From Nitrospira sp. CR1.2 (GTDB taxonomy: Bacteria; Nitrospirota; Nitrospiria; Nitrospirales; Nitrospiraceae), in the NCBI GenBank assembly GCA_014055495.1, contig WIAG01000032.1, forward strand, positions 1 through 40,326: a stretch of DNA of 40,326 nucleotides, given 5' to 3'. Positions within the stretch are counted from its first letter, which is position 1. The number at the start of each line of letters is the position of its first letter. The notes under the pieces are model-generated. The model had not been told where the DNA came from. It did no database searches and saw only the letters and a program-made list of their open reading frames with translations. Below, piece by piece: positions 33,276 through 40,326 of this stretch. A program made the translations under genes and the position numbers.

Positions 33276-33867
33276 ACTGCGTGCGAATCTCTCCCCACAA
33301 GGCATCCCGCCCTTCATGCGTGTCCGCCGAATAGAGCAGGATCGGTACTTCCGGGCCCAATCCGCAGGCGTTGCGCACGGCAGCGACGGCCGGCTTCCGC
33401 TCGCTTTGTCGGAGTTTGTCGGCCTTGGTCAGCACGATGATCAGGCCGCAGCCGAGCGACTGCACCCATTGCACGGTCAGGACATCCTGCGGCATCCACA
33501 CCCGCGACTCGATCAGCAAAATGATCGCGCCGAGGGATTGGCGCTGCTCGAGATATTGCTCGATCATCGGCCCCCACTGCGCTCGCATCGTTTTAGATAC
33601 TTTGGCGTAGCCGTACCCGGGCAGGTCCACCAGCGACAGGAGCGGCAGGTGTTGGTCGGATGTGCGCACCGTGAAAAAGTTGATGGCCCGGGTTTTCCCC
33701 GGAGTCTTACTGACCTTGGCCAGCTTCTTCCGATGCAGCAGGGAATTGATCAACGACGACTTGCCGACATTCGATCGACCGACAAAGGCGATCTCCGGCA
33801 ACCGGTCGGCAGGAAACTGTTCTGGTGACACGGAACTTTTGATAAACTCGGCGCCGAGTAGTTTCAT
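33265..33867 (-). CDS. engB: Ribosome biogenesis GTPase EngB (YihA/YsxC)
   Basis: A 200-residue small GTPase needed for large ribosomal subunit assembly. FVGRSNVGKSSLIN (28-41) is the phosphate loop, TPGKTRAINFF carries the switch I Thr, LVDLPGYGYAK is switch II, and LTKADK the guanine-recognition loop. The lone G domain with little extension is the usual form. Its last 11 bases overlap the end of surA, so the two genes are strictly convergent and leave no space for a terminator between them. It is divergent from mtgA, with a 100-base gap. The start codon has no clear ribosome site. Confidence 0.95.
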   Translation of the reverse strand: MKLLGAEFIKSSVSPEQFPADRLPEIAFVGRSNVGKSSLINSLLHRKKLAKVSKTPGKTRAINFFTVRTSDQHLPLLSLVDLPGYGYAKVSKTMRAQWGPMIEQYLEQRQSLGAIILLIESRVWMPQDVLTVQWVQSLGCGLIIVLTKADKLRQSERKPAVAAVRNACGLGPEVPILLYSADTHEGRDALWGEIRTQFRT

Positions 33868-33967
33868 CGTAGTCGAAGTGCAGGGCGATGTGGATCGCTT
33901 ATTCCGGTCCGGCGATTCGCAACAGATCGGTCAGGCGACTTGTCTCCACATAGATAGAGTGTAAGGA

Positions 33968-34750
33968 ATGAGCAAGTCAACAGGCAGTCGGTTCGGCCGG
34001 ATGCTGTTGTGGGTCACCGCGTTCATCGGGCTGCCCATCGCCGCCTTGGCCCTGTACTGGCTGGTGACGCTACCCGACGTATCCCGCCTCGCGAAACACC
34101 ATCCCACGGAAACAGCCTTGATGGAAGCCCGCCGGGCTCAGGCGAAGGAGCAGGGGCATCCACTCCACATCAAGTTTGCCTGGGTGCCGCTGGCGCGGAT
34201 TGCGCCTGCGCTGCAGCGAGCCGTCGTCGCCGCAGAAGATGCCTCGTTCTTCGCCCATGAAGGGTTCGACTGGGAAGGCATCAAGGATGCGGCACTGTAC
34301 AACCTGGAAGTGGGGGAGTTCAAACGCGGCGGCAGCACCATCACCCAGCAATTGGCGAAAAATCTGTACCTCTCGTCCGAGCGTTCCCTCTTGCGAAAAG
34401 CCCGTGAGGCGTTGATCACGCGATCGCTGGAACACCATCTGACCAAGGAACAGATTCTTGAGCTGTACCTTAACGTTGCCGAATGGGGACAGGGCATCTT
34501 CGGAGCGGAGGCCGCGGCGCGACATCACTTTGGGAAACCCGCGAAGGAGCTCACCATCGAGGAAGCAGCCTTGCTGGCGGCAATCCTTCCCTCTCCACGA
34601 CGATATGACCCTATCCGGCACACAGCCTATCTGAATCGACGGCAACGCCACATCGTTCGATGGCTGGAGCGCGGAAGCAACGGCCGAAAAGCCGCATCCA
34701 TCAATCGAAGCCCCTCGGAGCCCCTCGAAGTGGTGCCTGTGGAGGAGTAA
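33968..34750 (+). CDS. mtgA: Monofunctional peptidoglycan glycosyltransferase
   Basis: A 260-residue enzyme that polymerises lipid II into glycan strands at the inner membrane. A single N-terminal helix (residues 10-33) anchors it. The glycosyltransferase 51 motifs are intact: VVAAEDASFFAHEGFDWEG with the catalytic Glu E90, then RGGSTITQQLAKNLYLS, RKAREALITRSLEHHLTKEQILELYLNVAEWG and IEEAALLAAILPSP. There is no transpeptidase domain, unlike class A penicillin-binding proteins. AAGGA touches the ATG, which is unusually close for a ribosome site. It is divergent from engB. Confidence 0.94.
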   Translation: MSKSTGSRFGRMLLWVTAFIGLPIAALALYWLVTLPDVSRLAKHHPTETALMEARRAQAKEQGHPLHIKFAWVPLARIAPALQRAVVAAEDASFFAHEGFDWEGIKDAALYNLEVGEFKRGGSTITQQLAKNLYLSSERSLLRKAREALITRSLEHHLTKEQILELYLNVAEWGQGIFGAEAAARHHFGKPAKELTIEEAALLAAILPSPRRYDPIRHTAYLNRRQRHIVRWLERGSNGRKAASINRSPSEPLEVVPVEE

Positions 34751-34776
34751 GCCTCCCCCGGGAACCCATCGCCGCG

Positions 34777-35205
34777 TTATTCGGAGTCGCCGACTGCAGT
34801 GTAGTCTCGCTCTCCGAAAATAGCCGACTCGTGGACATAATATTTAAATTCAAGCAGGTTTCCTGAAGGGTCCTCCAGGAAAAACGTGCGGTGCTCGATG
34901 CGTGTTCCGGGAAACCGGCGGCGGGGCTGCTGATAAAACGTGAGGCGCTTCGCTTGCGCGCGATCGGCCACTGTTTGCCATTCTTCCTCGCGCGTCAAGA
35001 CCAGACCAAAATGTCGCGGATAGATGCCCTTCTGCGAGGCGATTGGGGTAGCGGAGAGATGAGCCGTCAGCTGATGGCCGGCAAGGCCGAATGTGACGGC
35101 CGTGGAAGATTCCCGTCCCAGCACACACCCGAGACCGTCGACGTAAAATCGCTTGGCTGCGGCCAAGTCGTGGACAGGAAAGGCAAGGTGAAAGAGTGCC
35201 GGCAT
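34777..35205 (-). CDS. VOC (glyoxalase/bleomycin resistance) family protein
   Basis: A 142-residue protein of the vicinal oxygen chelate fold. The first half has LFHLAFPVHDLAAAKRFYVDGLG (H6 a possible metal ligand) and the second RHFGLVL (H65) and DPSGNLLEFKYYV (E119), so the three common metal ligands are present. Such proteins act in many ways, from glyoxalases to dioxygenases; the substrate here is not known. AAGGA precedes the ATG at 35205. It lies 31 bases after the isoaspartyl peptidase gene on the same strand and may be the last gene of that operon. Confidence 0.87.
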   Translation of the reverse strand: MPALFHLAFPVHDLAAAKRFYVDGLGCVLGRESSTAVTFGLAGHQLTAHLSATPIASQKGIYPRHFGLVLTREEEWQTVADRAQAKRLTFYQQPRRRFPGTRIEHRTFFLEDPSGNLLEFKYYVHESAIFGERDYTAVGDSE

Positions 35206-35236
35206 GGTCGGATTCCTTCCGCCACTCTATCAACCC

Positions 35237-36187
35237 TCAACAACGCGACGCAAACCGGCTGCGCACCAGTGGTCGGCCATCACGCCCGACGACCCCGGCC
35301 GCCATGTGCGGCGTACTGTGGCGAATGGCGAATCGGCCGTCAGGCGACAACACCAGAATTCCGGCCGCCCCGTTGATGCGTTGCACCACCTTACGGAGCA
35401 CGCGGGTGGCTGCCGCGGCCGGACTCGCGCCGTCGGCCAGACAATCGGTGATTTCCTTGGCCACGGCCACACGAATGATGCTCTCTCCCAATCCCGTCAT
35501 CGACACCGCTCCTGCTTCGTTATCGGCGTAGACCCCGCAGCCGATCAAGGGCGTATCGCCCACCCGGCCCGGCAACATGACATCTACGCCGCCGGTCGAA
35601 GCGCCCGCAGCGACAGTACCCGATAGGTCCAACGCCACGGCCCCCACCGTTTCCTTTCCCAAACTCCGTGTCCGGAGGCGGCCGGTGTTGACAATCGCCT
35701 GGTGCAATCGCAACGTGCGGCTCACCCCGGCACGGGGTCGCAGCTGCCGAAGTTGGGGGCCCGCCGTTACGTTTCTGGTACGGGGGATGCGCTCCAATCC
35801 GAAATACTGAGCAAATCGGGATGCCGATCGACCGACGAGCAGCACGTGCGCAGTCTTTTCCATCACCAGCCGAGCGGCCGTGACCGGATGGACAATGCCC
35901 TCGATGGACGCCACGGCCCCGGCCCGCAAGTCATGGCCCTCCATGATCGACGCATCCATACGGCACACGCCGTCGAGTTGCCGGTTGGAGCCGCGCCCCG
36001 CATTAAACAGTCCGGAATCTTCCAGTCGACGTATCACTTCCTCCACCACTGAGACGGCGGGACGCCCGGCCTTGAGCAGACCATGCCCTTCGGACAGGGC
36101 GGCCTCAAGGCACTCTGCTTGGGCGGCGGTCATGGCGCGGCGTCCCGCGCCACCATGGATGAGGAGAATCGGTCGTGTGCGTGTCAA
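35237..36187 (-). CDS. Isoaspartyl peptidase / plant-type L-asparaginase
   Basis: A 316-residue N-terminal-nucleophile hydrolase that removes beta-aspartyl residues from dipeptides and can cleave asparagine. LIHGGAG near the start, FNAGRGSNRQLDG and GKETVGAVALD are the family signatures; T180 should become the N-terminus and nucleophile after self-cleavage, as in E. coli IaaA. GCGVYADNEAGAVSMTG is the second-subunit motif. The start is a TTG at 36187 that overlaps the stop of the upstream gene as TTGA, and no in-frame ATG or GTG precedes the family's first conserved block. Translation is thus likely coupled to the upstream gene. Confidence 0.9.
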   Translation of the reverse strand: MTRTRPILLIHGGAGRRAMTAAQAECLEAALSEGHGLLKAGRPAVSVVEEVIRRLEDSGLFNAGRGSNRQLDGVCRMDASIMEGHDLRAGAVASIEGIVHPVTAARLVMEKTAHVLLVGRSASRFAQYFGLERIPRTRNVTAGPQLRQLRPRAGVSRTLRLHQAIVNTGRLRTRSLGKETVGAVALDLSGTVAAGASTGGVDVMLPGRVGDTPLIGCGVYADNEAGAVSMTGLGESIIRVAVAKEITDCLADGASPAAAATRVLRKVVQRINGAAGILVLSPDGRFAIRHSTPHMAAGVVGRDGRPLVRSRFASRC

Positions 36188-36750
36188 TTGAGCAACAGAT
36201 CTTTTACGCGGCGGCAGGTGGGATCTTGCATGCGATCCAGATCCGAGCGGACAAACCCCAGTCCAGTCACACAGAGTTCGAAATTTTCCGACAACTTCCT
36301 GAACAGCGGCGCGTCCTGCTGCGGATCGTAGCTGCCGTACTCGGCAACCAACCCGTACGAGCGTTTGCCCGTCTTCACATAATCCACCAGAAAATCCTTG
36401 TGATAAATGCGACCGACCGTCTTGAACCGGCGGAGATATTCAGGAAAGAGCCCCGTCATGAAGAGCGTAAAATCTCCGATGTGCCGATGCACATCGCGCT
36501 CTCGCTCGAAGGATTGCGCGCCCAAAAGCACTTCGGATTCGAACAGCATGTCGACGACCGAATCGACCGCGCGGCCCTGGGTATTCTGGATTTTGTAGAG
36601 ATGCTCGCTGTGCGCGAAGTCGACAAGCAGGTTGGAGAGATACTCGGTGACATTCAGATCCGGCCACCCGAGGTGTTCGGTGAAGCTCTTTTCCGTCAAT
36701 GCACCGAAGAGTTGGCGGAGTGGATGGCTGCGAGAAACGGGACTTCCCAT
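36184..36750 (-). CDS. Conserved protein of unknown function
   Basis: A 188-residue protein from the ATG at 36750, with GGAGG five bases upstream; a TTG at 36795 in the same frame is rejected. It begins MGSPVSRSHPLRQLFGALTEKSF, has helical VTEYLSNLLVDFAH and VVDMLFESEVLLGA, then a run of His/Asp/Tyr-rich segments (HIGDFTLFMTGLFPEYLRR, YGSYDPQQDAPLFRKLSENFE) and ends CRRVKDLLLN. No membrane span, signal peptide or known domain was recognised. Its stop overlaps the TTG start of the isoaspartyl peptidase. The well-conserved look of the middle suggests a real family, possibly confined to relatives of this organism. Confidence 0.7.
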   Translation of the reverse strand: MGSPVSRSHPLRQLFGALTEKSFTEHLGWPDLNVTEYLSNLLVDFAHSEHLYKIQNTQGRAVDSVVDMLFESEVLLGAQSFERERDVHRHIGDFTLFMTGLFPEYLRRFKTVGRIYHKDFLVDYVKTGKRSYGLVAEYGSYDPQQDAPLFRKLSENFELCVTGLGFVRSDLDRMQDPTCRRVKDLLLN

Positions 36751-36855
36751 CTCGACCTCCCGGGCAATCCCTGCCCTTTGCAGGTAGTATAACAAACCAT
36801 GCTCAAACCAAACGGACTTTCTCCCTGCTTCTTTATCGGCATCTACCCGGAAGAC

Positions 36856-37359
36856 TTAACAGCCGCGACGCCGATTCGTCGACTCCCTTCCCAGACCACC
36901 CACTGCGGGTGATGATTCCCGTCGACTGTCCAACAGAAAGGTCACGGGTCCATCATTGAGCAACTCCACCTGCATGTGGGCGCCGAACACACCCGTTTCC
37001 ACCTTCACTCCAGCCGACCGAAGGCTGGTCGCCGCCTGCTCATACCATGTCCGCGCTTCGTCCGGCGGAGCCGCTCGATCGAACCCCGGCCGACGCCCTT
37101 TTGTGGTATCACCGAGCAGCGTGAACTGAGACACGAGCAGGATCGCACCGCCGACCTCACTCAGCGACCGGTTCATTTTTCCTTGCTCGTCGGCGAAGAT
37201 CCGCAGCGTGTGAAGCTTCTCAACCACGTACAGCAAATCACGCTCCTCATCACCCCTGGCCACGCCCAACAACACCAGGAGGCCGCGCCCAATGCGGCCG
37301 ACCGTCTCCCCCTCCACCTCGACGGAGGCTCGTGTGACACGTTGAATCACTGCCTTCAT
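36856..37359 (-). CDS. dtd: D-aminoacyl-tRNA deacylase
   Basis: A 167-residue proofreading enzyme that cleaves D-amino acids and glycine from mischarged t[21 protein letters not shown] at the start, [18 protein letters not shown] (76-93) with the active-site loop, and [17 protein letters not shown] with the Gly-cis-Pro loop (Gly137-Pro138) are exact family marks. Typical members have about 145-150 residues, so the Arg-rich tail of about 18 residues is extra. It is 54 bases after the methyltransferase gene on the same strand and probably in its operon. Confidence 0.95.
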   Translation of the reverse strand: MKAVIQRVTRASVEVEGETVGRIGRGLLVLLGVARGDEERDLLYVVEKLHTLRIFADEQGKMNRSLSEVGGAILLVSQFTLLGDTTKGRRPGFDRAAPPDEARTWYEQAATSLRSAGVKVETGVFGAHMQVELLNDGPVTFLLDSRRESSPAVGGLGRESTNRRRGC

Positions 37360-37413
37360 GGCGACGGACCGGCCTTGTGATGCCCGTGAGCGACCTCCTC
37401 CATCCTGAATGGG

Positions 37414-37908
37414 CTAGGATAGGAGTTGATCAAGCGTTCCCTCCAGTTTCAAAAGGCGCCGCTTCAGCGGCAACCCGCAGGAAAACCCACCCAACGATCC
37501 ATCATGCGCGACGATCCGATGACAGGGCACCACGATGGGCACCGGATTCGCCCCAAGGGCCATCCCCACCGCTCGCGCATACTGTTTCCCGCCGACCCGC
37601 AGGGCGACCCATTGGTAGGACCGCAGCCTGCCGTAGGGAATCTTGGTGATCGCTCTCCAGACTTTTCGCTGGAACGTTGACCCGGCCGACCAATCCACCG
37701 GGAGGGAAAATTCACGCCTCGCCCCATCCAGATATGCCCGCAGCTGTCGCATCGCCTCTTCCACAATGGCCCCGGCGGGATCATCTCCCGCTGATCTCGA
37801 CTCGCTGGCGCGACCGGAGAAGGACAAATCGATCGCCGTCACCCCTTTGTTCGAAGCGGTGACCGTCACCCAACCCCACGTCGTCTTGAATGTCCTGCTC
37901 TGTGTCAT
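37414..37908 (-). CDS. Methylated-DNA-protein-cysteine methyltransferase
   Basis: A 164-residue suicide repair protein that removes alkyl groups from O6-alkylguanine. The open frame upstream of the ATG at 37908 lies inside murJ and is not translated. STFQRKVWRAITKIPYGRLRSY, ARAVGMALGANPVPIVVPCHRIVAHDGSLGGF and KRRLLKLEG are present; the acceptor Cys is C129 in PCHR. The N-terminal domain is a short ribonuclease-H-like half, as in Ogt and the Ada C-terminus. The start overlaps the murJ stop as ATGA, so translation is coupled to murJ. Operon mates are murJ upstream and dtd downstream. Confidence 0.94.
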   Translation of the reverse strand: MTQSRTFKTTWGWVTVTASNKGVTAIDLSFSGRASESRSAGDDPAGAIVEEAMRQLRAYLDGARREFSLPVDWSAGSTFQRKVWRAITKIPYGRLRSYQWVALRVGGKQYARAVGMALGANPVPIVVPCHRIVAHDGSLGGFSCGLPLKRRLLKLEGTLDQLLS

Positions 37909-39533
37909 GTTGCCTCGAATTTCCGTGCGACCCGTCCGAGTTTTCGCTTCACCATCCCCCATACCACGTCCAGTTCTTCCGACCCAAGCACCAGATGTAC
38001 TCCGAGGTAGGCGGTGATGCTCAACCCGATGCCCCCGAAGAGCATGGCGGACTTCAGAATCCAACCTCCGCTCTCCGTCCACATCGATGCGCTCGCGATC
38101 CCCAAGCAGATGGCCGCCATCGGGATGCAGGCGCCCAGGACGCGACCAGCAGATCGCACCACCGCCCCCCAATCGACACGCCCCAGTCGGTGATGGAGAA
38201 CCCCGACGAGAATGCTCCCGTTCAGCATGGCCGCCAAGGCTGTGGCCAGCGCCAGGCCCGCGGCACCCAAGAGAGTCATCAGCCAGAGCGACAGAAGAAT
38301 ATTGGCCAGGACGGCGATGCCGGCCGTGATCGCCGGCGTCTTCGTATCCTGTAACGAATAAAATGCGGAGACGATAATGCGCACCCCGGCGAAGGCCCAG
38401 AGCCCGACAGCGTAACACAACAACGCCGTGGCCGTAGCCAGTGTGTCGGACTGTGTAAACGATCCATGCTCGAACACCAGATGCACGATGGGATACCGCA
38501 GAAGGATCAATCCCACCATGGCCGGGAGGATGATGAAAAAAATCATCCTGAGTCCGAATCCGATCGTGGCCCGCAGCTCGTCCAGCGCCCCGCGAGCAGC
38601 CTGCGCAGCGAGGGTCGGCAGAATCGCCGTCGCCAACGCCACCCCGAAAATGCCGAGCGGAAACTGGATCAGCCGCATTCCATAAAACAAATAGGTCGGA
38701 CCGCCGGGGAAATACGACGCGAGAATCGTGCTGACGGTGATATTGATCTGCGTCACCGATAATCCCAGCAACGAGGGCACCATCAGCAGTCCGATGCGTT
38801 TCACGCCGGGATGACCGGGATTAAATCGCCAGCCGAACAACATGCCCCGGCCCTTCAAGCCGGGGAGCTGCATGGCAAACTGAGCCAGCCCGCCGACGAC
38901 GATACCGATCGCCACGCCGATAATGGGTTCCGGTAGCCAGGGCGCCAGGAACAGCATGCAGGCGATGGTGAAGACATTGAAGAAGACCGGGGAAAATGCC
39001 GGGGCGGCAAAGGCCCGCAACGAGTTGAGAATCCCCATGGCGAGCGCGGCCAGGCTGATGAAAATCAGATATGGAAACATCACTTGGGTCAACAGGCTCG
39101 TGAGTGCCAACTTGTCGGGGCTGTCGCGAAACCCAGGGGCGAGGAGCCACACGATGCCGGGTGCGGCCAGAATCCCGAGCAGGGTGACGGCGGTGACGAT
39201 CGTGAGCAGCGTCGTGAACGTGGCGCTGGCCAATTCCCAGGCGTCACGTTTGGCTTTCAGGGTGTGGTATTCGGTAAAGACCGGAATGAAGGCCGCCGAC
39301 ATCGACCCTTCCGCAAACAGCTCCCGCAACAAATTGGGAACCCGGTAGGCGACGAAAAATGCATCCGTGGCCGGGGTCGCGCCGAAGAGTCTCGCCAGCA
39401 CCATATCCCGGACGAACCCGAGAATACGGCTGGACAATGTGGCCACCCCGATGAGGCCCGCCGCCTTGACGACGGAACGGGTTTCCTCCGAAGCTGGTCG
39501 AGATGGTTCAACGGGAACGGCGGGATCGGACAT
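37905..39533 (-). CDS. murJ: Lipid II flippase MurJ
   Basis: A 542-residue membrane protein with about 14 transmembrane helices that flips lipid II to the periplasm for peptidoglycan assembly. The opening has GLIGVATLSSRILGFVRDMVLARLFG, followed by FFVAYRVPNLLRELFAEGSMSAAFIPVF, the family hallmark. Further helices show LGLSVTQINITVSTILASYFPGG and FPLGIFGVALATAILP. No ribosome site precedes the ATG, and a TACAAT lies 8 bases upstream, so transcription may start at the start codon. The stop overlaps the start of the methyltransferase gene. All features agree with the MviN/MurJ family. Confidence 0.95.
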   Translation of the reverse strand: MSDPAVPVEPSRPASEETRSVVKAAGLIGVATLSSRILGFVRDMVLARLFGATPATDAFFVAYRVPNLLRELFAEGSMSAAFIPVFTEYHTLKAKRDAWELASATFTTLLTIVTAVTLLGILAAPGIVWLLAPGFRDSPDKLALTSLLTQVMFPYLIFISLAALAMGILNSLRAFAAPAFSPVFFNVFTIACMLFLAPWLPEPIIGVAIGIVVGGLAQFAMQLPGLKGRGMLFGWRFNPGHPGVKRIGLLMVPSLLGLSVTQINITVSTILASYFPGGPTYLFYGMRLIQFPLGIFGVALATAILPTLAAQAARGALDELRATIGFGLRMIFFIILPAMVGLILLRYPIVHLVFEHGSFTQSDTLATATALLCYAVGLWAFAGVRIIVSAFYSLQDTKTPAITAGIAVLANILLSLWLMTLLGAAGLALATALAAMLNGSILVGVLHHRLGRVDWGAVVRSAGRVLGACIPMAAICLGIASASMWTESGGWILKSAMLFGGIGLSITAYLGVHLVLGSEELDVVWGMVKRKLGRVARKFEAT

Positions 39534-39541
39534 TATCGGGG

Positions 39542-39570
39542 ATTGTAACCAAATGCAGCGGAGCCGTCCA
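39542..39570 (-). promoter_or_regulatory. Predicted promoter of murJ (leaderless)
   Basis: On the minus strand, TGGACG (39570-39565), a 17-base spacer and TACAAT (39547-39542). The murJ ATG begins 8 bases after the minus-10 box, as at gmhA. Confidence 0.5.
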
Positions 39571-39591
39571 TTCTCCGGTAAGAACCGGCCA

Positions 39592-40254
39592 TCACAGATC
39601 TTGGATCACATCGTTGGACAATTCATTCGGATTATCCCCGCGATGCGATGGACAGGCACGCGCCAGGAGTTGTCCGCTTGCCTCGATGCCACCACAGAAC
39701 CCACCGGCAAGATCCCCGGCCTTCAAACGCTCAGCCATCACCCCTGCCACACGCTGCCACTGCTCAGCCGGTATCCGATCGCGCAGGGTGTGGTCGGCCA
39801 ACAGGTAGACCTGGCGTTCGAGCCGAGACACCATGAGCAACAGTCCTGTCCGTTCACGTGTGCGCGCGAGCCCATACTGGGCAAACGCCCGCTCCGCGCG
39901 CAATTGCACTTTGTGCCGCATCCGTTCATGAGACGTGAAGAGGCGCAAAACGGGTGGCCACTTCCCGATCCATGAGCCGCCGGCGTAGGCGGCAACCGCC
40001 GCCCCCAGCAACCACACCGCATTGGCGGCATGCCATCCCCACGGTAACCAGGCACTGTCGATGGTCAAGAGAGCAATCAGCATCAGCGCGGCAACCAGCA
40101 GACCTGCGCGATGGTGCGCCTCACGATAGAGACCGGATCGGCCGACGACCATGGGGACAATCTCCGCGCTGGTCAGCTGTTCGGCGGCTTGCACCGCCGC
40201 CTCAATCCGTGCGCGCTCCTCATCGGTCAAGGCCGGCCGCTTACCAGTCGCCAC
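39592..40254 (-). CDS. TPM-domain membrane protein, second gene
   Basis: About 220 residues from a GTG at 40254, with AGGAGG five bases upstream; the open frame extends further, but the ribosome site fixes this start. LTDEERARIEAAVQAAEQLTSAEIVPMVVG is the TPM opening. Two hydrophobic segments follow (AGLLVAALMLIALLTI and ANAVWLLGAAVAAYAG), then ERMRHKVQLRAERAFAQYGLARTRERTGLLLMVS and a final segment with LAGGFCGGIE. TPM domains occur in membrane proteins such as YgcG and plant Psb32; the function is not settled. It overlaps the end of the preceding TPM gene by 14 bases. The Cys-containing end is not typical. Confidence 0.75.
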   Translation of the reverse strand: MATGKRPALTDEERARIEAAVQAAEQLTSAEIVPMVVGRSGLYREAHHRAGLLVAALMLIALLTIDSAWLPWGWHAANAVWLLGAAVAAYAGGSWIGKWPPVLRLFTSHERMRHKVQLRAERAFAQYGLARTRERTGLLLMVSRLERQVYLLADHTLRDRIPAEQWQRVAGVMAERLKAGDLAGGFCGGIEASGQLLARACPSHRGDNPNELSNDVIQDL

Positions 40255-40326
40255 TGGCGCCTCCTCCTCCAAAATCGCCACCGCCGCCGGAGAAACTGTC
40301 GCCTCCCCCGAATGCCCCCCCCAGGC
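40241..40326 (-). CDS. TPM-domain (YgcG-like) protein, C-terminal end only
   Basis: The last 28 codons of a gene that begins beyond the right edge. The frame reads GGAFGGGDSFSGGGGDFGGGG, then ASGDW and stop. A Gly-rich tail ending in GASG-[DR]-W is typical of YgcG-like TPM proteins, and the next gene has the same domain, so this is very probably the first of a tandem pair. Nothing more can be said from the fragment. Confidence 0.7.
   Translation of the reverse strand, partial: LGGAFGGGDSFSGGGGDFGGGGASGDW

Overview
The window is a gene-dense, GC-rich piece of bacterial chromosome. Its gene content fits a Gram-negative organism that makes lipopolysaccharide: gmhA and rfaE2 for heptose synthesis, surA and a second parvulin for outer-membrane protein folding, and murJ and mtgA for peptidoglycan. 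The general look (small Cys/His proteins, a very large CheB-CheR-PAS-kinase hybrid, intergenic repeats rich in TTCACGA and CGTATCTCG) suggests Nitrospira (Nitrospirota). That assignment is inference from remembered genomes, not a database result. No rRNA, tRNA, CRISPR array, insertion sequence or prophage was recognised.

Layout. 1-3.9 kb: pyruvate kinase (cut by the left edge) diverges from a fusion of a histidine-phosphatase domain with phosphofructokinase. 3.9-5.4 kb: an exported barnase-like RNase, a barstar-family inhibitor and a YidB-like protein. 5.4-6.4 kb: two small related Cys/His proteins on the minus strand. 6.4-9 kb: hemL, a perfect 17-bp hairpin, a small acidic protein, a repeat cluster and a nuclease of the staphylococcal nuclease family. 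9.2-10.8 kb: RibD/DHFR-like reductase, DUF1398 protein and GNAT acetyltransferase. 11.2-15.5 kb: a small sensor-like protein with paired cysteines, convergent with a 1241-residue CheB-CheR-PAS-kinase-receiver hybrid. 15.8-19.5 kb: META-domain lipoprotein, Amidase_2 protein and two SGNH hydrolases.

19.6-22 kb (minus strand): a CARF protein of the Cas02710 type, then a four-helix-bundle gene enclosed by 17-bp inverted repeats, then a YbgC thioesterase whose stop codon overlaps the start of an unlisted 37-residue membrane peptide. 22-25 kb: NfeD and an SPFH protein, then gmhA and a conserved protein of unknown function. 25.1-31.2 kb: SprT-like protease, DinB-type polymerase, rfaE2 and mfd. 31.2-34.8 kb: two parvulins (the second SurA), engB convergent with surA, and mtgA. 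34.8-40.3 kb (all minus strand): two TPM-domain genes, murJ, a methylguanine-DNA methyltransferase, dtd, an unknown gene, an isoaspartyl peptidase and a VOC protein.

Most of the window is housekeeping. The parts that reward a second look are the phosphatase-PFK fusion, the exported RNase with its barstar, the CARF gene without CRISPR, and the repeat family. That family occurs once with a four-helix-bundle gene inside (20.2 kb) and once as an apparently empty version (8.1 kb). Three minus-10 boxes also lie only 8-9 bases from start codons, which suggests leaderless transcripts.
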